From contig JABGTW010000053.1 of assembly GCA_018646865.1 (NCBI GenBank), positions 1 through 60,201 on the forward strand: a stretch of DNA of 60,201 bases, given 5' to 3'. Of the stretch, positions 56,692-60,201 are shown piece by piece. This stretch comes from Cryomorphaceae bacterium. GTDB taxonomy: Bacteria > Bacteroidota > Bacteroidia > Flavobacteriales > Flavobacteriaceae. A model generated the notes under the pieces. That model saw only the letters and a program-made list of their open reading frames with translations, made no database searches and had not been told where the DNA came from. Both the position numbers and the translations under genes were made by a program. The stretch's first letter is position 1. The number at the start of each line of letters is the position of its first letter.

Positions 56692-56850
56692 ATGGAGTTT
56701 CAACAATACCTCGGATTTTTAGCTTTTTTAGCAATCTTCACTATGGGCTTTTGGCTTATGATTTTCTTAGCCCTTGTTGCCCCATATTGGGCTTCATCCT
56801 ATGTGTTTCAAAAAATCAGGAATTTTATAACTAAGAAATTGAAATCTTAA
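56692..56850 (+). CDS. Small membrane protein (52 residues), unknown function
   Basis: A short frame of 52 codons follows the consensus promoter by 18 bases. It encodes a likely single-pass or hairpin membrane peptide: MEFQQYLGFL, a hydrophobic stretch at about 8-36 (FLAFLAIFTMGFWLMIFLAL), PYWASSYVF and a basic end (KKLKS). It is too short for standard gene callers. A longer overlapping frame (56637-56834) starts upstream of the promoter and so is less credible. The stop overlaps the convergent receptor gene by 4 bases, the same tight packing as real genes here. Function unknown. Confidence 0.7.
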   Translation: MEFQQYLGFLAFLAIFTMGFWLMIFLALVAPYWASSYVFQKIRNFITKKLKS

Positions 56851-59345
56851 TTAAAGATTGGTCCTTCGCCATCTCCGCCTTCACTAAAATCTTGTTGATT
56901 ATTTCGAGCTCTTTGCTTTCTTTTAGATTTATTTTCATTTATTCTATATGAGAAAGTTAATATCAAAGATGGTTCTCTCCATTGACCCTCAGATTCAGAT
57001 CTAAATGATTCTCTTGTAGTTGTTGACCTCCACTTACCTGTGTGAAATAAATCAGAGTATCTAAGTGAGATATTTCCTTTTTTATCTAGAATACTTTTTT
57101 GTATAGCAGCAGTAGTGTATCCAAATGCCTTTCTTTTAGAAAACGCATTTTCACTAGGACCTCTTAAGAATCCGAAAAATTGAAGACTATAGTCTTTTGG
57201 AAGCCTAATAAATCCATTAAATCTTGCACTCCAGCTTGTGTCGTCTGAATCAAAATTTTGATTTTCGAAGTCACCTCTAATTTTAGTAGAGTTTAATGTA
57301 AAACTTCCATTAATTCTAACTGATTTAGATGGAGTGTAGGTTATACTTAGTTCAGATCCAAACCTTTTGTTAGTTGATAAATTAATTGGATAATACTCAA
57401 GTACTGGAACTTGTAGTACAGGGTTGTTAGTGCCTGATTCTACAATTAAATTAACTAAGTCTCCAGTTTCCTGTTGGATTCTTTCAACATTACCGTCAGA
57501 TTGTCTGAAAAATAAAGCAGTATTAATGGTAACTTTTTTAAATCTTTTTAAGTAATCAACTTCATAAGCAGAGGTGAATGTTGGATCTAAAAAAGGATTA
57601 CCTCTTCTGTAAGATGTTATTGAATTTCTTCTTGGAAAAGGATTTATATCCCAACCTCTTGGTCGCCTTACTCTTTTACTGTATCCTAATGTTAAAGATT
57701 CTAAATCTGAAAATTCATATGCAAGATTAACAGTTGGAAATAAATCTGAATATTTTTTTACTTCAAATTGATTTGTAGTTCTCTGATCTATTTCTTGTTT
57801 AGAATCCTCATACCTTAAACCAAGGAGAACAGATAGTGATTTAAATTTCTTTCCAAATTGTGTATATAAGGAGTTTATATTTTCAGTGTAATTAAATATA
57901 TTAGATAACCCAGGATCTGATTGATAAGATCCACCGTCAAGGAATGAAACATCAAAATCAGTTTCTCTATCTAAGAATCTACCTCTGTATCCAAATTCTA
58001 GTTCAGTATTTTCATCAATTGGATAAACATAATCTACTTGAGCTAGTAACCTATTTTGAAAATCAATATTAGTAGTTCTTTCAAAAGATGATTCTGATAC
58101 AAAAGGGATAGTAGAGTAATCTTCGATTTTGTCAACTGAGTTTTCATCATTCTCTTCATATGATATCTTAGCGCTTAAGGTGTGACCATCTTTGTCAAAA
58201 TCTTTATAAAAATCTAATGAATATTCAAAAGATTCTTCTAATTCTTCATCATTAGCTATTCTCTCATTTGAAGATACAATATTGATGTTGGTTATATCGT
58301 TAACTATATTTTTTGAATAACCTAAGTCATCCCCTTTTCTGTAAAACCCACTTAAAGATAGTGAAGTATCATCATCAAAGTAATATTCAACTCCTAAATT
58401 TAGGAAGGTATTTTTTCTATTACTACTATTAGTTGTATTGTTATCAATTTTCAAATTACTATTGAAATATTCAGTATTTCCGAGATAGCTTCCGTTATTT
58501 TCAGAATCTTTAATTGAAGTGGTACTAAAAATATTTATTTTGTTGTTTCTTAAGTTAAATGTTCCTGAACCACCAGTATTTTTAGGTTCACCAATATTTA
58601 AATTTACATTACCATTAAAACCTAAAAGGTCCTGCTTTTTGAGTATAATATTAAGAATACCTGCGGTTCCTTCTGCAGAATATCTAGCAGACGGTGATGT
58701 AACTACTTCAACTTTTTCTATTGATTCAGAAGGGATTGACCTCAACCCTTGAGGTCCAGATAAACCAACTAAACCAGAAGGTTTACCATTAATTAATATT
58801 TTAACGTTGTTATTTCCTCTTAACGATATATTACCATCAAAATCTACATCAATTGAAGGGATATTAGCTAAAACATCTGAGACGTTTCCACCTCTTACTG
58901 TTATATCTTGACCTACATTGTATATTTTCTTATCTAATCTAACTTCAACTTGAGTTCTTTCTGCTCTAACTTCAACTTCATCAAGCATTGACACATCTAT
59001 ATTTAAAGCTATACTTCCAATATCTGTATTTCCTTTAACTAAAAAATTCTCATCTAAATATGGTTCAAATGATATATAGTCTATTTTTAGGTTGTACATT
59101 CCAGGTTTAGCTTCAAGAGTAAATTTACCATCCTCTCCGGTGATTCCACCTAAAATAGTCTCTGAGTCTCTTTTGCTAGTTAATGTGACTGTAGCGTACT
59201 CAAGAGGAACATTAGTTTCAGAATCGGTAACGGATCCAGATACAGTAAATTCTAGATTTGCATATTGCTGATAATTACCAGTAGGTTGTTGTGCAAACGA
59301 GTAGGTCGTAAATATTAATGTAAGAAATAAGTAGGTTTTGTTCAT
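56847..59345 (-). CDS. Outer membrane beta-barrel / TonB-dependent receptor-like protein
   Basis: This is an outer-membrane transporter of 832 residues. Signal peptide MNKTYLFLTLIFTTYSFAQ is followed by a carboxypeptidase-like regulatory domain (~30-115: VSGSVTDSETNVPLEYATVTL, GKFTLEAKPGMYNLKIDYISFEP). A plug-like domain spans ~125-240 (IDVDFDGNISLRGNNNVKILINGKP, IPSESIEKVEVVTSPSARYSAEG), and a large beta-barrel of the outer-membrane-beta-barrel family follows. Ligand unknown; such proteins take up large or scarce nutrients. No SusD partner is present. A neighbouring anti-sigma/sensor pair lies upstream. Confidence 0.92.
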   Translation of the reverse strand: MNKTYLFLTLIFTTYSFAQQPTGNYQQYANLEFTVSGSVTDSETNVPLEYATVTLTSKRDSETILGGITGEDGKFTLEAKPGMYNLKIDYISFEPYLDENFLVKGNTDIGSIALNIDVSMLDEVEVRAERTQVEVRLDKKIYNVGQDITVRGGNVSDVLANIPSIDVDFDGNISLRGNNNVKILINGKPSGLVGLSGPQGLRSIPSESIEKVEVVTSPSARYSAEGTAGILNIILKKQDLLGFNGNVNLNIGEPKNTGGSGTFNLRNNKINIFSTTSIKDSENNGSYLGNTEYFNSNLKIDNNTTNSSNRKNTFLNLGVEYYFDDDTSLSLSGFYRKGDDLGYSKNIVNDITNINIVSSNERIANDEELEESFEYSLDFYKDFDKDGHTLSAKISYEENDENSVDKIEDYSTIPFVSESSFERTTNIDFQNRLLAQVDYVYPIDENTELEFGYRGRFLDRETDFDVSFLDGGSYQSDPGLSNIFNYTENINSLYTQFGKKFKSLSVLLGLRYEDSKQEIDQRTTNQFEVKKYSDLFPTVNLAYEFSDLESLTLGYSKRVRRPRGWDINPFPRRNSITSYRRGNPFLDPTFTSAYEVDYLKRFKKVTINTALFFRQSDGNVERIQQETGDLVNLIVESGTNNPVLQVPVLEYYPINLSTNKRFGSELSITYTPSKSVRINGSFTLNSTKIRGDFENQNFDSDDTSWSARFNGFIRLPKDYSLQFFGFLRGPSENAFSKRKAFGYTTAAIQKSILDKKGNISLRYSDLFHTGKWRSTTTRESFRSESEGQWREPSLILTFSYRINENKSKRKQRARNNQQDFSEGGDGEGPIFN

Positions 59346-59364
59346 GTTAGTTTGTTTGGTTGAG

Positions 59365-59372
59365 CAAATATA
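59365..59372 (-). promoter_or_regulatory. -7 promoter element for the outer-membrane receptor gene
   Basis: TATATTTG on the reverse strand fits TAnnTTTG and lies 19 bases upstream of the ATG at 59345. The nearest upstream TTG is 24 bases away, longer than usual. It indicates that the receptor can be transcribed separately from the genes upstream. Confidence 0.55.
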
Positions 59373-59416
59373 TTTTTAAATAATTGAAAGAAAACACAAG
59401 GATTTGTTAAAAAAAA

Positions 59417-59833
59417 CTAATCATTTTTTTTAGATTTTCTTCTTCTTTTTTTAATCAGTGTTTTTTGTACTTCTGTTAATGATTCATAAAATTTTTTCCT
59501 TATTGTATCAATCCTCTGTTCAAACTTTTTGACCATTTCTTTTTGATTCTTATCCAATGAAATAATAATCTTTTCATGTCTTTGTCTTTTACTCATTGAG
59601 TTATCATTGACAATCTCTTCTTGAGAATCAGAAAGTGATGTTTTTAGAGCTTCGTGATGTCTCTTCCAAAGTTTCATTTCTTTAGAAAGTAAATCTTTTT
59701 GAAATGTTGAAAAAGTTTGAGCTAGCTCTTTAGAATATCCTCTTTTGTAGGCCCTTTTTTCTTGCCCATAATTCAAATTAATCGCAAAGAGGGTTATAAA
59801 TAGTATAATTAATATTTTGTTTGTCTTATTCAT
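59417..59833 (-). CDS. Secreted Spy/CpxP-like protein, possible sensor of an ECF sigma system
   Basis: This 138-residue exported protein has signal peptide MNKTNKILIILFITLFAINLNYGQ and then an all-helical, very basic and charged mature part (HHEALKTSLSDSQEEIVNDN, KKFEQRIDTIRKKFYESLTE) ending in KKRRRKSKK. Small helical periplasmic proteins of the Spy/CpxP type follow an anti-sigma-like gene in many flavobacteria and are annotated as sensors of ECF-type sigma factors. That assignment rests mainly on layout and overall look; no catalytic motif is expected. It lies 31 bases after the anti-sigma-like gene. Confidence 0.6.
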   Translation of the reverse strand: MNKTNKILIILFITLFAINLNYGQEKRAYKRGYSKELAQTFSTFQKDLLSKEMKLWKRHHEALKTSLSDSQEEIVNDNSMSKRQRHEKIIISLDKNQKEMVKKFEQRIDTIRKKFYESLTEVQKTLIKKRRRKSKKND

Positions 59834-59864
59834 TTTTAATTAGATATTAAAATATCGAAAAAGT

Positions 59865-60194
59865 TTATTTAGGAATTTTGAATTCATTTATTACTACTAT
59901 ATCCGTTAAAAAGTCAACAATGTATTCATCTGTTATTTCTTTATCTGAAAGAATAGTTGAGATGATGGGTGAATTAGTGTTGAAATCATTCATCTGATTA
60001 TTTAAATTTGAAAAATTTAAATAAAGTAAAGAGGTGATGAAAATAGCAGCGACTAATAGGTGAAAGTATGAATTAGTCTGCTGTTTAATTATTTTATTTT
60101 CATTATTAATTGTAGTCGCTAAAATTTGATTTTTTGACTTTTGAAAATAGTTTTCTGGTGTTTTAAAACCTAGTTTTTTATAATGCTGACTCAT
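59865..60194 (-). CDS. Small single-pass membrane protein, likely anti-sigma factor
   Basis: The 109 residues have an N-terminal cytoplasmic region (~1-42, GFKTPENYFQKSKNQIL), one membrane helix (~44-62, YFHLLVAAIFITSLLYLNF) and a short periplasmic tail. The layout and the PENYF motif resemble the poorly conserved anti-sigma proteins that sit between an ECF sigma factor gene and a Spy-like sensor gene in flavobacteria. The sigma factor would lie just beyond the right edge. The assignment is by layout; a plain membrane protein of unknown role remains possible. Confidence 0.55.
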   Translation of the reverse strand: MSQHYKKLGFKTPENYFQKSKNQILATTINNENKIIKQQTNSYFHLLVAAIFITSLLYLNFSNLNNQMNDFNTNSPIISTILSDKEITDEYIVDFLTDIVVINEFKIPK

Positions 60195-60201
60195 TTATTT
60201 C

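Noticed and set aside
56637-56834. 65-codon forward frame overlapping the fumC start
   Set aside because: It begins upstream of the consensus promoter at 56643-56673, inside the fumC start, and the alternative 52-codon frame at 56692 has a more convincing membrane-protein composition.
1-60201. CRISPR arrays, insertion sequences, prophage or integrated island
   Set aside because: No spaced direct repeats, transposase, integrase or phage-like genes were seen; gene content is core metabolism and envelope throughout.

Overview
The window is very AT-rich, densely coding chromosomal DNA from a member of the Bacteroidota, most likely a Flavobacteriales bacterium. The evidence is promoter elements of the Bacteroidota type (TTTG, 19-20 bp, TAnnTTTG), no obvious Shine-Dalgarno sequences, the ftsK-lolA-lptF/G-ribB gene order, secreted proteins whose signal peptides end in SQ/AQ/GQ, and an outer-membrane beta-barrel receptor with a carboxypeptidase-like N-terminal domain. 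Genes abut or overlap almost everywhere and there is no gene-free stretch over 300 bases. I see no insertion sequence, prophage, CRISPR array or rRNA. There is one tRNA (Ser, UGA).

Layout: 1-621 is the 5' part of a secreted CarboxypepD_reg-like protein, divergent from priA (664-3108). Then come the ribosomal operon rpsF-rpsR-rplI, with a textbook promoter, and hisS. A reverse pair (M28 peptidase, fatty acid hydroxylase-like membrane enzyme) lies back to back with a six-gene forward operon (8248-17581): beta-propeller/amidohydrolase, M14 carboxypeptidase, an Nramp-like transporter lacking the metal-binding residues, and the three 5-oxoprolinase subunits pxpA, pxpB and pxpC. Next are a secreted protein of unknown function, an SLC13 transporter, tRNA-Ser with its terminator, and a TauE-like permease. 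These are followed by the envelope/division operon ftsK-lolA-lptF/G-ribB, an NhaC antiporter, tilS, dsbD, a nitroreductase and an aldehyde dehydrogenase.

The 32.9-46.9 kb region is a branched-chain amino acid block made of two convergent operons: ilvD-ilvB-ilvN-ilvC-ilvA-gapN forward, and leuA-leuC-leuD-cimA-leuB reverse. The second synthase in the leu operon carries the pyruvate-pocket residues of Leptospira citramalate synthase. The cell therefore appears to have two routes to 2-oxobutyrate for isoleucine: IlvA from threonine and CimA from pyruvate. panB (49.2-50.0 kb) uses the valine precursor 3-methyl-2-oxobutanoate for pantothenate. No branched-chain aminotransferase is in the window.

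The right end holds dnaK, a MenI-type thioesterase, and a protein that fuses a PAS sensor domain to a MenA-type (UbiA) prenyltransferase. A CPBP membrane protease, a GNAT acetyltransferase, fumC, a 52-residue membrane protein with a perfect promoter, a TonB-dependent-type receptor, and a likely anti-sigma/periplasmic sensor pair follow. The best candidates for something new are the PAS-MenA fusion next to MenI, and the peptidase/Nramp-like/PxpABC operon, which looks like a pyroglutamate (5-oxoproline) scavenging pathway.
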